This document shows positions 34,856-43,367 of a stretch of 64,000 bases of DNA, piece by piece. Each line of letters begins with the position of its first letter. The first letter of the stretch is position 1. The stretch comes from Tenuifilum sp040752515 (GTDB lineage: Bacteria; Bacteroidota; Bacteroidia; Bacteroidales; Tenuifilaceae). The DNA lies in NCBI GenBank assembly GCA_040752515.1, contig JBFMGQ010000005.1:1-64000 (forward strand), written 5' to 3'. The notes beneath the pieces are model-generated. The model had not been told where the DNA came from. It made no database searches and saw nothing but the letters and a program-made list of their open reading frames with translations. A program made the position numbers and the translations under genes.

Positions 34856-36382
34856 CTAATGTTTAAAGTGTCGTATTCCCGTAAAAATCATGGCAATACC
34901 ATTGGCATTGCAAAAATCAATGCTGTCCTGGTCCTTAATTGAGCCACCGGGCTGAATTACAGCCCTAATGCCTGCCTCAAAAGCCAGTTGAACGCTATCG
35001 GGGAATGGGAAAAAGGCATCGGAAGCCATTACCGCACCATTTAAGTCGAAGCCAAAACCACGGGCTTTTTCAATGGCATGTTTCACGGCATCAACCCTTG
35101 AGGTCTGGCCAACCCCGCTCCCAATTAGCTGTCGGTTTTTGACCAGAACAATGGCATTGGACTTGGTATGCTTAACTATTTTGTTGGCAAACAACAAATC
35201 GCTTACCTCGCCAGGCGATGCAGGTTTTTGAGTAACCAACCGCAGCATTTCGTTCGACTCGGTTACCGAATCGCGTTCCTGCATTAAAACCCCATTTAAG
35301 GCAGTTCGGTAAACCTGAGCAGGTAGCTCAAAACTCTTCATCCTGAGTATTATCCTGTTCTTTTTGGCCTGCAAAACTTCAAGAGCCTGCAGGTGGAAAT
35401 CGGGAGCAATTAGAACCTCAAAAAATATCTTATTGATTTCCTTGGCGGTTGGTTCATCAATCGTTTGATTTGAGATAATTATGCCACCAAAGGCTGATAC
35501 TGGATCGCCGGCCAAGGCATCGGTCCATGCATCGAAAATGTTTGAACGCGAAGCTACTCCGCATGCATTGTTGTGCTTAAGAATGGCTACTGTGGGTTCA
35601 TCAAACTCCCTGATAAGATTAACGGCAGCATCGATATCCAAAAGGTTGTTATAGGAAATCTCTTTCCCGCCAAGCTGTTCAAACATTCCATCGAAGTTCC
35701 CATAAAACACTCCCTTCTGGTGAGGGTTCTCGCCATACCTTAAACTCTTGGCTCCTTTCAGGCTCTTTCGGAAGAAACCCTGAGGGAACTCGGGGCTAAA
35801 ATAGCTGAAGATGGCTGTATCGTAATGCGAGGATGTAGCAAATGCTTCGGCTGCAAAAACTTTACGCTGCTCCAGCGTAGTGGAGGCATTCTGCTCGGTG
35901 AGTATCGCATAAACCCTCTCGTATTGATCCCGGTTCGATACTATAAAAACATCCCTGAAGTTTTTGGCAGCAGCCCTAATCAGCGAAATTCCACCTATAT
36001 CAATTTTTTCAATTACTTCAGGTTCCGATGCCCCCGACTCAACAGTTTTTTCAAAAGGGTAAAGGTCAACAATCACCATATCAATTTCCGGAATGCTATA
36101 TTCCTGAAGCTGAAACAAATCGTTCTCGTTATCGCGTCGTGCAAGTATTCCCCCAAAAACCTTAGGATGCAAGGTTTTTACCCTTCCCCCAAGAATCGAC
36201 GGATAGCCTGTAAGCTCCTCTACTGCTACAACCGGAACTCCCAATCCCTTAATAAAATCCATTGTTCCACCGGTTGAGTATATGGTAACATTTTTATCGC
36301 CTAAAAACTTTACAATTTTATCGAGATTATCCTTATGGTAAACCGATATTAATGCAGTTCTAATAGTTTTAAAACCATCCAT
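34856..36382 (-). CDS. purH: Bifunctional AICAR transformylase/IMP cyclohydrolase
   Basis: PurH performs the last two steps of IMP synthesis, using 10-formyl-THF. The 508-residue protein has the N-terminal IMP cyclohydrolase domain ('RTALISVYHKDNLDKIV', 'GGRVKTLHPKVFGGILARRD') and the C-terminal transformylase domain ('SLRYGENPHQKGVFYG', 'LKHNNACGVASRS', 'AFGGIIISNQTID'). The ATG at 36382 is preferred to a TTG 15 bases upstream. It is immediately upstream of mreB on the same strand, an order seen in other Bacteroidota. Confidence 0.96.
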   Translation of the reverse strand: MDGFKTIRTALISVYHKDNLDKIVKFLGDKNVTIYSTGGTMDFIKGLGVPVVAVEELTGYPSILGGRVKTLHPKVFGGILARRDNENDLFQLQEYSIPEIDMVIVDLYPFEKTVESGASEPEVIEKIDIGGISLIRAAAKNFRDVFIVSNRDQYERVYAILTEQNASTTLEQRKVFAAEAFATSSHYDTAIFSYFSPEFPQGFFRKSLKGAKSLRYGENPHQKGVFYGNFDGMFEQLGGKEISYNNLLDIDAAVNLIREFDEPTVAILKHNNACGVASRSNIFDAWTDALAGDPVSAFGGIIISNQTIDEPTAKEINKIFFEVLIAPDFHLQALEVLQAKKNRIILRMKSFELPAQVYRTALNGVLMQERDSVTESNEMLRLVTQKPASPGEVSDLLFANKIVKHTKSNAIVLVKNRQLIGSGVGQTSRVDAVKHAIEKARGFGFDLNGAVMASDAFFPFPDSVQLAFEAGIRAVIQPGGSIKDQDSIDFCNANGIAMIFTGIRHFKH

Positions 36383-36696
36383 ATTGTTAATTGTCAATCA
36401 CTTGTAATTGAAATACCGATCCTGTAACTTGCCCTTAAAATTGGTTAAATCCTTTGAAAAACCAATACTTAGCAATTATTTTTTTTCAACATATCATGAA
36501 ATAGTTGCCACTAAAAAAGGTTTGGCATTTTGTCATGTTAATCTTAATCGTATTAAACCTTCCAGGTATTAGCCATTCTAAAAAATGTTACACTATTTAA
36601 CAATAAATGGCTATTGAATAGTAAACGTTTGGTTATTTTTGTTGAATGAGCATTTAGAAAAACTGAAATAATTTGCAAGCATAATACTTTTCAAGA
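36383..36696. other. Divergent intergenic region purH / MacB-like gene
   Basis: AT-rich region of about 310 bp with no ORF. It holds the rightward promoter at 36614-36641. A leftward promoter for purH is expected, but I do not see a clean TAnnTTTG box for it. Confidence 0.5.
36614..36641 (+). promoter_or_regulatory. Putative promoter of the MacB-like permease gene
   Basis: TTG at 36614-36616 and TATTTTTG at 36634-36641 fit the Bacteroidota pattern with about 17 bases between, starting transcription near 36648, some 49 bases before the ATG. Confidence 0.5.
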
Positions 36697-37962
36697 ATGA
36701 AGGCGATACGTCCGTATATTATACTTTTAAAACTTGCCCGCGAAAGCATGCAGTTTGCCTACCAGTCGGTAAAAGCCAATAAACTCAGAACATTTCTTTC
36801 ATTATTTGGAATAACCATCGGTATTTTTGCCATAATATCGGTTTTTACAATGATTGATAGCTTGGAGAAAAACGTGCGCGATAGCCTTCAAGCGCTTGGC
36901 AAAAAGGTGGTTTATGTTCAAAAATGGCCATGGGGAGGTAATCAGGAGTACCCATGGTGGAAATACCTAAACAGGCCTGAACCCAACCTGAGCGACCTTG
37001 AAGAGATACGACGAAAAAGTCTCCTGACCGATGCTGCTTGCTTTAACGTTGCCTTTAACAAGCAGTTAAAGTATAACGGTAATAATATCCCCGACGCCAC
37101 TATTTATGGAATAAGCACTGATTTTGAGAGAATTCGTTCGTTTGAAATTAGCGAAGGACGATTCTTTAACCAGTTTGAGATCAATTCCGGAAGGCCCTAT
37201 GCTATAATAGGCAGCGATATTGCCAAAGACCTTTTTCAGGGAGCTAACCCACTGGATAAAACCATCAAAATAGGCGGGCAAAAAGTAACGGTTATTGGTG
37301 TTTTTGCCAAGGAAGGTAAATCGGCCATTGGGGAAAACAGCCTCGATAAAATGGTTATTATTCCGCTTAACATTGCCCGCACCATGGTCGATTTGAAAAA
37401 TTCAGGCCCATGGATAATGGTTAAAGCCAAGGACAACACCAGTGTAGAAGATTTAATAGATGAGCTTAGGGGTATTTTACGCGCACACCACAGGCTACAG
37501 CCTTTAGATGAGGATGACTTCGCGCTTAACCAAATAGACCTTTTGAAGGATAGCCTCGACAGCATTTTTGCATCAATCAACTTTGCCGGTGGATTTATTG
37601 CTTTCTTTTCCATAATAGTGGGAGGGTTTGGAATAGCCAATATTATGTTTGTTTCGGTTAAGGAGCGCACAAGCCAAATAGGGGTTCAAAAAGCATTGGG
37701 CGCAAAGCGATACTTTATTCTTATACAGTTCCTCTACGAAGCTGTTCTTTTAGCAGTAGCCGGGGGAATTATTGGACTACTGTTTATTTTCATCGGCACA
37801 CTTGCAGTAACTTACGGGTTAGATTTCAAGATTACATTAACCCTGCCAAATATTATCAGGGGGTTATTGATTTCGGCAGTAATTGGCATAGTATCGGGTT
37901 TTGTGCCCGCCTGGGTTGCATCAAGATTGAGTCCGGTTGAGGCAATAAATACAAAAGCTTAA
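36697..37962 (+). CDS. MacB/FtsX-type ABC transporter permease
   Basis: The 421-residue protein has the MacB-family layout: one N-terminal membrane helix with 'LRTFLSLFGITIGIFAIISV', a periplasmic domain (about 55-275) and three C-terminal helices around 'VKERTSQIGVQKALGAKRYF' and 'GFVPAWVASRLSPVEAIN'. Such permeases use ATP hydrolysed by a separate ABC subunit to move lipoproteins, peptides or toxins across the envelope mechanically. No ATPase gene is adjacent. The stop overlaps the end of rsmA by 4 bp (convergent). Confidence 0.88.
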   Translation: MKAIRPYIILLKLARESMQFAYQSVKANKLRTFLSLFGITIGIFAIISVFTMIDSLEKNVRDSLQALGKKVVYVQKWPWGGNQEYPWWKYLNRPEPNLSDLEEIRRKSLLTDAACFNVAFNKQLKYNGNNIPDATIYGISTDFERIRSFEISEGRFFNQFEINSGRPYAIIGSDIAKDLFQGANPLDKTIKIGGQKVTVIGVFAKEGKSAIGENSLDKMVIIPLNIARTMVDLKNSGPWIMVKAKDNTSVEDLIDELRGILRAHHRLQPLDEDDFALNQIDLLKDSLDSIFASINFAGGFIAFFSIIVGGFGIANIMFVSVKERTSQIGVQKALGAKRYFILIQFLYEAVLLAVAGGIIGLLFIFIGTLAVTYGLDFKITLTLPNIIRGLLISAVIGIVSGFVPAWVASRLSPVEAINTKA

Positions 37963-38729
37963 CCAAGGAGCCTTTCCACCTCAAGGGTTAAGTCAATAAA
38001 ATTGGCAACGGATAATTGTTCGGCACGCTTACCAGCATAGGTATCGCTTATTTCAACTCCGTTAAAGGCCGAACGAATTGAGTTCCTCAGAGTTTTGCGC
38101 CGCTGATTAAACGCTGCCTTTACAACCCGTTCAAACAGGGCATAGCTACAACCCAAATCCTCGACATTGTTACGCGTTAAGCGAATTACCGCCGATTTTA
38201 CTTTGGGTGGTGGAGTAAAACATCCCTCGCTTACCGTGAACAAATACTCTATGTTGTAAAAGGCCTGCAACAGCACGCTAAGGATTCCGTAGGTTCGCGA
38301 GCCCGGTTTTTCGGCAATGCGCTGGGCAACCTCGCGCTGTACCATTGCCACAACCTCAGGAACAATATGGCGATGCTCAATAATTCGGAAAAAGATCTGC
38401 GATGAAATATTGTAGGGTAAATTTCCAATCACGGCAAATTTGCCATTCAACAATTCATTGATATCGATTTGTAAAAAATCGGCTTCTATCACCCTTAGTT
38501 CAGGTAAATTCCGTTTAAGGTACTCTACCGATTCATGATCAACCTCAACGGCAGTTAACCTATTCCCAAAACGATGGAAAAGTCCAAAGGTAAGAACACC
38601 CATGCCTGGGCCAATCTCAAGCACAGTATCGCAACCATCGGCTATTAGGCTCTCAGTTATGCGCTGGGCAACACGTTTGTCGTTCAGAAAATGTTGGCCT
38701 AAATGCTTTTTAGGACGTACTTCGGGCAT
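37959..38729 (-). CDS. rsmA: 16S rRNA dimethyladenosine transferase
   Basis: RsmA dimethylates A1518 and A1519 of 16S rRNA (E. coli numbering). The 256-residue protein has 'KKHLGQHFLNDKRVAQRI', the SAM-binding 'VLEIGPGMGVLTFGL', the catalytic 'VIGNLPYNISSQIFFRI' and the C-terminal 'AAFNQRRKTLRNSIRS'. It is one base downstream of the lipoprotein gene at 38731 and so cotranscribed with it. Confidence 0.96.
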   Translation of the reverse strand: MPEVRPKKHLGQHFLNDKRVAQRITESLIADGCDTVLEIGPGMGVLTFGLFHRFGNRLTAVEVDHESVEYLKRNLPELRVIEADFLQIDINELLNGKFAVIGNLPYNISSQIFFRIIEHRHIVPEVVAMVQREVAQRIAEKPGSRTYGILSVLLQAFYNIEYLFTVSEGCFTPPPKVKSAVIRLTRNNVEDLGCSYALFERVVKAAFNQRRKTLRNSIRSAFNGVEISDTYAGKRAEQLSVANFIDLTLEVERLLG

Positions 38730-38730
38730 G

Positions 38731-39963
38731 TTACTGAGGCATATTAGTTGAAATATTGTCGGCCTTTGGCTTTACAACAGGTTTAGGTTTAGTTACATTG
38801 GTCAGTGAATCGAGTTTGGCTCGTATAATGTCAATTGTAGCATTCTTTGCAAGCACTTTGCCCGATTTATCAATTAAAACACTAGCGGGTAAATGAACAA
38901 TGCCATAAAGCTGAAGTTTACCCATGCTAAACGGATCATTCAAGGGAACCTGATACCAGCCAATGGTATCGGTCTGGGTAAGTTTTGATAGGGATAACGA
39001 ATCGGTATTAACACCAAAACTTACTATTTCCAAACCCACTGGATTGTACTTTGCATATAAGTTTCTAAGCCCTCTAAGATTAATGAAACTCTCGGATGAA
39101 TTATAATCCCAAAAATATAGTAATATCCATTTTGCCCATAATCCTGGAATTGAAAAATACTTTTCGTTAAAAGTTTTGTACTGGATGGTAGGCACTATCA
39201 TTCCTGGTCTCAAAGCATTCTCAATTCGGGCAATACTATCGTTAAGCCTGTGATAAGCAATGGTTCTCCTGTAATCCAAAACTAACTGCTTTTTAGGGTA
39301 AAGCAAGTTTAAACAGCTATCTACCTTTCTGTAAACTTGCGAATAGTTGCCGTATGGCAAAAGTTGCTCCGATTCAAAGCTAGCGTTTACAATAAATGCC
39401 GAGGTTAAATCGAAAGGGTTTGAGGCGGCTAATACATAGGCTTCATTTTGCAAGGCATTTCGTACCGAGTCGTAAGTATGCCTGTAAACCTGAATGAGGG
39501 AATCCTTCAGCAGGATGTTTGTACTGTCAATTGCATCAATTTTCCCCTTAAATTCCTTTAAATACCGTTCCGCAGATTTAATCCTTTCCTGGAAATTTAG
39601 AATCTTAGACGTCTCGAGCGATCCATCAACCTCCCAACCGTTATTATAGGTAATGGTAATCTTTTCACCAGGTTTAGCAGCTACTAGCAATGGGAAATCT
39701 TTTTTATCTATAGATAAGGCTAATACCTGAGGATCAGTTATTCTGAAGGTTATCGAACCTTCCCCCTTGGAGTTGAGTAGAACTGAATCGAAATGGTCTT
39801 GACTAAAATCGTGTAAGTTGAAGTAAACCCACCGCTCCGACCATTGTGGAGCTTTAAGGATTACAACCACCCTATCGTATTGGGATGAACAACTTAACCC
39901 AATAAATACCAAGATCAAGATTGAAGGAAAGATGATTTTTTTTGAAAAAAAATATATGTGCAT
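38731..39963 (-). CDS. TlpA-like thioredoxin-fold lipoprotein lacking the CxxC motif (second)
   Basis: The 410-residue lipoprotein (signal ending FIGLSC) has an N-terminal DUF4369-like domain, a helical linker (about 125-245) and a C-terminal thioredoxin-like domain. The redox motif is absent: 'WILLYFWDYNSSESFINL' stands where WCxxC is expected. The cis-Pro loop is present ('GIVHLPASVLIDKSGKV'). Its design parallels the protein at 26656. A short Lys/Pro-rich tail ends the protein. It is just upstream of rsmA. Confidence 0.75.
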   Translation of the reverse strand: MHIYFFSKKIIFPSILILVFIGLSCSSQYDRVVVILKAPQWSERWVYFNLHDFSQDHFDSVLLNSKGEGSITFRITDPQVLALSIDKKDFPLLVAAKPGEKITITYNNGWEVDGSLETSKILNFQERIKSAERYLKEFKGKIDAIDSTNILLKDSLIQVYRHTYDSVRNALQNEAYVLAASNPFDLTSAFIVNASFESEQLLPYGNYSQVYRKVDSCLNLLYPKKQLVLDYRRTIAYHRLNDSIARIENALRPGMIVPTIQYKTFNEKYFSIPGLWAKWILLYFWDYNSSESFINLRGLRNLYAKYNPVGLEIVSFGVNTDSLSLSKLTQTDTIGWYQVPLNDPFSMGKLQLYGIVHLPASVLIDKSGKVLAKNATIDIIRAKLDSLTNVTKPKPVVKPKADNISTNMPQ

Positions 39964-40115
39964 CGCAAACGAATTATATCTGAAAAATCCTAATGGTTAA
40001 GGCCTCAAAATTAACAAAAACCTAAACTAAAATTGGGCTAAAGTCATCTTTTTTTGCTAACTTGTAACGAGTTTTTCAGAGTAGAAATTGTCTAAAATTA
40101 AAAAATTGTTGAGCC

Positions 40116-42071
40116 ATGAAATTCCTATCATTTGACAAAGAACAACTAGTAAATCTGGAGTACTCATTGAACAGAGAGATACTGAGTACAAACCGTGCCG
40201 GTGGATATTTCAGTACCACTATTATTCTTTGTAATACGCGAAAATACCATGGCTTGATGATTTTGCCAATTGAGGAATTCGATGGAGAGAACCACGTACT
40301 GCTCTCAAGCGTTGATGAAACAATCATTCAACACGGACAAGCATTTAATTTGGGCATCCACCGTTATCCCGGGATGTACGAACCCCGAGGCCACAAGTAC
40401 ATCATTGATTTTAGCTATGAGCCAACGCCAACCCTTACCTACCGGGTTGGTGGAGTAGTATTTAAAAAAGAATTGCTTTTTGTACATAACGAGGAGCAAT
40501 TCATGATTCGTTACACGCTGGTTGATGCACACAGCCCTACCCACCTTAGGATTAAACCATTCCTTGCCTTCCGTAATGTTCATAACGTTTCAAAGGCCAA
40601 CATGTGGGCAAATACAAAATATCAACCCTGCGCTAACGGTGTTAAGTATAAGCTTTACACCGGATTTCCCACGCTTCACCTGCAGTTAAACAAGAAAAAT
40701 GAATTTGTTGCTTGCCCCGACTGGTACTATAATATTGAGTACATGGAGGAGTTAAAACGAGGCTACGAAGGGCACGAAGATCTATTTGTTCCTGGCTATT
40801 TCGAAATCCCCATAAAAAAGGGTGAAAGTGTAATTTTTTCAGCAGCCACGGAAGAACATTCGCCATCAACTTTACTTAAAAAGTTTAATGCTGCGATTTT
40901 GCGACGTCCCTCTAAGGATAGCTATAAAGCGTGCATGGAAAACTCCGCTCGGCAGTTTATTGTTCATAAGGGCAAGGGATGGGATATTATCGCAGGTTAT
41001 CCATGGTTTGGAAGCTGGGGGCGCGATTCGTTTATATCGCTTGCCGGTCTTACTCTGGGAATTGATGACCCCAAAATGTGCAAAACCCTTCTTGAGTCGT
41101 TAAGTGCGAAGCTAAAAAATGGACTTTTCCCAAACATGGGAAATTCCACTTCGCAAGCATTCAATTCGGTTGATGCACCCCTTTGGTATTTCTGGGCTAT
41201 TCAACAGTACTACAACTATACCAACGATCATAAAGAGGTTTGGCAGGACTATTCCAAGAAAATGAAAACCATTCTGAAAGGTTTCAGGGATGGACTCCCC
41301 TTTAATATTAAAATGCACGACAACGGATTGATTTGGGCGGGAGAAAAGGGCTATGCCCTTACGTGGATGGATGCCGTGGTTTACGGCAAACCCGTTACAC
41401 CCCGAATTGGATACCCAGTGGAGATTAACGCATTGTGGTACAATGCTATAATGTTTACCGTTGACCTTGCCACCAAGAATAAGGATTACCGTTTTGTAAA
41501 GGAATGGTTGCCAATTGCCGAAAGGGTAAAAGCATCGTTTAATGAACTTTTCTGGCTACCGGACAAAGGCTATCTGGCCGATTACGTTGACGAGGAAGGT
41601 CCCAACACCGACATAAGGCCCAATCAAATTTTCGCTGTATCGCTTCCTTATACACCACTTGATGAAGATAAAATGCCTAGCATACTTAAAATTGTCGATA
41701 AGGAACTCTATACCCCTAAAGGGCTTAGAACCCTTTCGCCTAATAATCCTCAGTATAAAGGTAGATACGAAGGCGATCAACCAACCCGTGACTCAGCCTA
41801 CCACCAAGGCACTGCATGGCCTTGGCTTTTGGGCGCATACGTAGAGGCCCATTTCCGCCTTAATCCGCATCATGCCATTAATTTGGCCGAGAGTATACTT
41901 GAATCGTTCCATGAAGATATTAACATACACGGCATCTGCACCGTTTCCGAGGTGTACGATGGCGATCCCCCTCAACGTCCTAATGGCTGTATATCGCAGG
42001 CCTGGAGCGTAGCTGAACTAATTAGAATACAAAAAATGGTAGAAAAATATAAATCAGGAAAGGGTATATAA
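40116..42071 (+). CDS. Glycogen debranching enzyme (amylo-alpha-1,6-glucosidase, GH133-type)
   Basis: The 651-residue protein has the archaeal-type debranching layout. The N-terminal domain (about 1-270) begins with 'STNRAGGYFSTTIILCNTRK' then YHGL. The C-terminal (alpha/alpha)6 catalytic domain carries 'YPWFGSWGRDSFISLAG', 'VDAPLWYFWAIQQYYNY', 'TWMDAVVYGKPVTPRIGYPV' and 'HQGTAWPWLLGAYVEA'. It should hydrolyse alpha-1,6 branch points of glycogen. It opens the alpha-glucan cluster: the next gene starts 1 bp after its stop. Confidence 0.9.
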   Translation: MKFLSFDKEQLVNLEYSLNREILSTNRAGGYFSTTIILCNTRKYHGLMILPIEEFDGENHVLLSSVDETIIQHGQAFNLGIHRYPGMYEPRGHKYIIDFSYEPTPTLTYRVGGVVFKKELLFVHNEEQFMIRYTLVDAHSPTHLRIKPFLAFRNVHNVSKANMWANTKYQPCANGVKYKLYTGFPTLHLQLNKKNEFVACPDWYYNIEYMEELKRGYEGHEDLFVPGYFEIPIKKGESVIFSAATEEHSPSTLLKKFNAAILRRPSKDSYKACMENSARQFIVHKGKGWDIIAGYPWFGSWGRDSFISLAGLTLGIDDPKMCKTLLESLSAKLKNGLFPNMGNSTSQAFNSVDAPLWYFWAIQQYYNYTNDHKEVWQDYSKKMKTILKGFRDGLPFNIKMHDNGLIWAGEKGYALTWMDAVVYGKPVTPRIGYPVEINALWYNAIMFTVDLATKNKDYRFVKEWLPIAERVKASFNELFWLPDKGYLADYVDEEGPNTDIRPNQIFAVSLPYTPLDEDKMPSILKIVDKELYTPKGLRTLSPNNPQYKGRYEGDQPTRDSAYHQGTAWPWLLGAYVEAHFRLNPHHAINLAESILESFHEDINIHGICTVSEVYDGDPPQRPNGCISQAWSVAELIRIQKMVEKYKSGKGI

Positions 42072-42072
42072 T

Positions 42073-43356
42073 ATGAGAGTTCTCATGTTCGGATGGGAGT
42101 TTCCCCCTCACATTACCGGAGGTTTAGGCACTGCTTGCTATGGTCTTACCAGAGCATTAGCCAAACAGGGAACCGAAATTATATTCGTTGTACCCAAGGC
42201 TTATGGCGATGAAGACCAACGAAGGGTTCGTCTTGTCAGCGCCGAAGATATTGAGGTGTCGCATTCATCAAAAAACCTTGAAGAATTCTGGAAACATATA
42301 AAGTATCTGGAAATTAGCTCTAACATAGTACCCTATGTTGATCCTGAGGAATTTAGCAAGATTGTTGAGTACGCCGAAAACGAAAGCGTTGAGTACAATA
42401 TAAACACCTTTAAAAGGAAGTTTAAGTTTTCAGGAAAGTACGGTCCTAACCTTATGACCGAGGTAACCCGCTACGCCATTACCGCAGCCTCTATAGCATG
42501 GCGCGAAAAGTTCGATGTAATTCACGCTCACGACTGGTTAACCTACCCCGCAGGAATAGCCGCCAAAATGGTGTCGGGTAAACCATTGGTTGTTCACGTT
42601 CACGCAACCGAATTTGACCGTAGCGGCGAAAACATCAACCAGGCTGTTTATGACATTGAGCGACGTGGCATGGAGGTTGCCGATATGGTGGTTACGGTAA
42701 GTAACCTGACCCGAAATATCGTAATAAACCGTTATGGCATACCCGAAGAAAAAGTTGTAACGGTTCACAATGCCGTTCACTTTACAGGTAATATCGATCA
42801 GGAGTTTGAGCGTGGAGTGGACGAAAAGGTGGTAACCTTCCTCGGAAGGGTAACCTTCCAGAAAGGTCCCGATTACTTTGTGGAAGCAGCCAATAAAGTG
42901 CTTAAACGCACTGAAAATGTAAGGTTTGTGATGGCTGGTAGCGGCGATATGTTAAACCGAATGATTAGGCGTGTGGCGCAGCTGGGCATCGCCCCTCGGT
43001 TCCACTTTACCGGATTCCTTAAGGGAAACGAGGTAAATCAGATGTTCCAGCTATCGGATGTTTACGTTATGCCCTCGGTATCGGAACCCTTTGGCATAAG
43101 TCCGCTTGAGGCAATGCGCTCAAGCGTTCCAGTAATAATATCCAAGCAATCGGGTGTTGCCGAGGTTCTTAAATATGCCATTAAGGTGGATTTTTGGGAT
43201 ATCGATGCCCTAGCCGATAGTATTTACGGGCTACTCCATTACCAAGCCCTTTCAAATTTCTTTATTAAATATGGACAAGAGGAGGTTAATAGCCTCAAGT
43301 GGGATGGTGCGGCTACAAAAATCATTGAAATTTATAACAGATTAGTTAACAGGTAA
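42073..43356 (+). CDS. GT4/GT5-type glycosyltransferase, probable alpha-glucan synthase
   Basis: The 427-residue protein has a GT-B fold. The N-terminal glycogen-synthase-like motif is 'HITGGLGTACYGLTRALAKQ'. The acceptor region has 'VIHAHDWLTYPAGIAAKM', and the C-terminal nucleotide-sugar domain has 'VTFLGRVTFQKGPDYFVEAA' and the E-x7-E motif in 'SEPFGISPLEAM'. Position between a debranching enzyme and GH57/GT35 genes suggests alpha-1,4-glucan synthesis, but acceptor and donor are unproven. Confidence 0.8.
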   Translation: MRVLMFGWEFPPHITGGLGTACYGLTRALAKQGTEIIFVVPKAYGDEDQRRVRLVSAEDIEVSHSSKNLEEFWKHIKYLEISSNIVPYVDPEEFSKIVEYAENESVEYNINTFKRKFKFSGKYGPNLMTEVTRYAITAASIAWREKFDVIHAHDWLTYPAGIAAKMVSGKPLVVHVHATEFDRSGENINQAVYDIERRGMEVADMVVTVSNLTRNIVINRYGIPEEKVVTVHNAVHFTGNIDQEFERGVDEKVVTFLGRVTFQKGPDYFVEAANKVLKRTENVRFVMAGSGDMLNRMIRRVAQLGIAPRFHFTGFLKGNEVNQMFQLSDVYVMPSVSEPFGISPLEAMRSSVPVIISKQSGVAEVLKYAIKVDFWDIDALADSIYGLLHYQALSNFFIKYGQEEVNSLKWDGAATKIIEIYNRLVNR

Positions 43357-43367
43357 AACGAGTTGAT

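Noticed and set aside
35825..36277. Antisense ORF of 150 codons inside purH
   Set aside because: Overlaps a conserved purH region on the other strand; Cys/Arg-rich composition is not protein-like.
36697..37962. Complete MacAB efflux system
   Set aside because: Only a permease of MacB type without an ATPase domain is present, and no MacA-like adaptor is adjacent.
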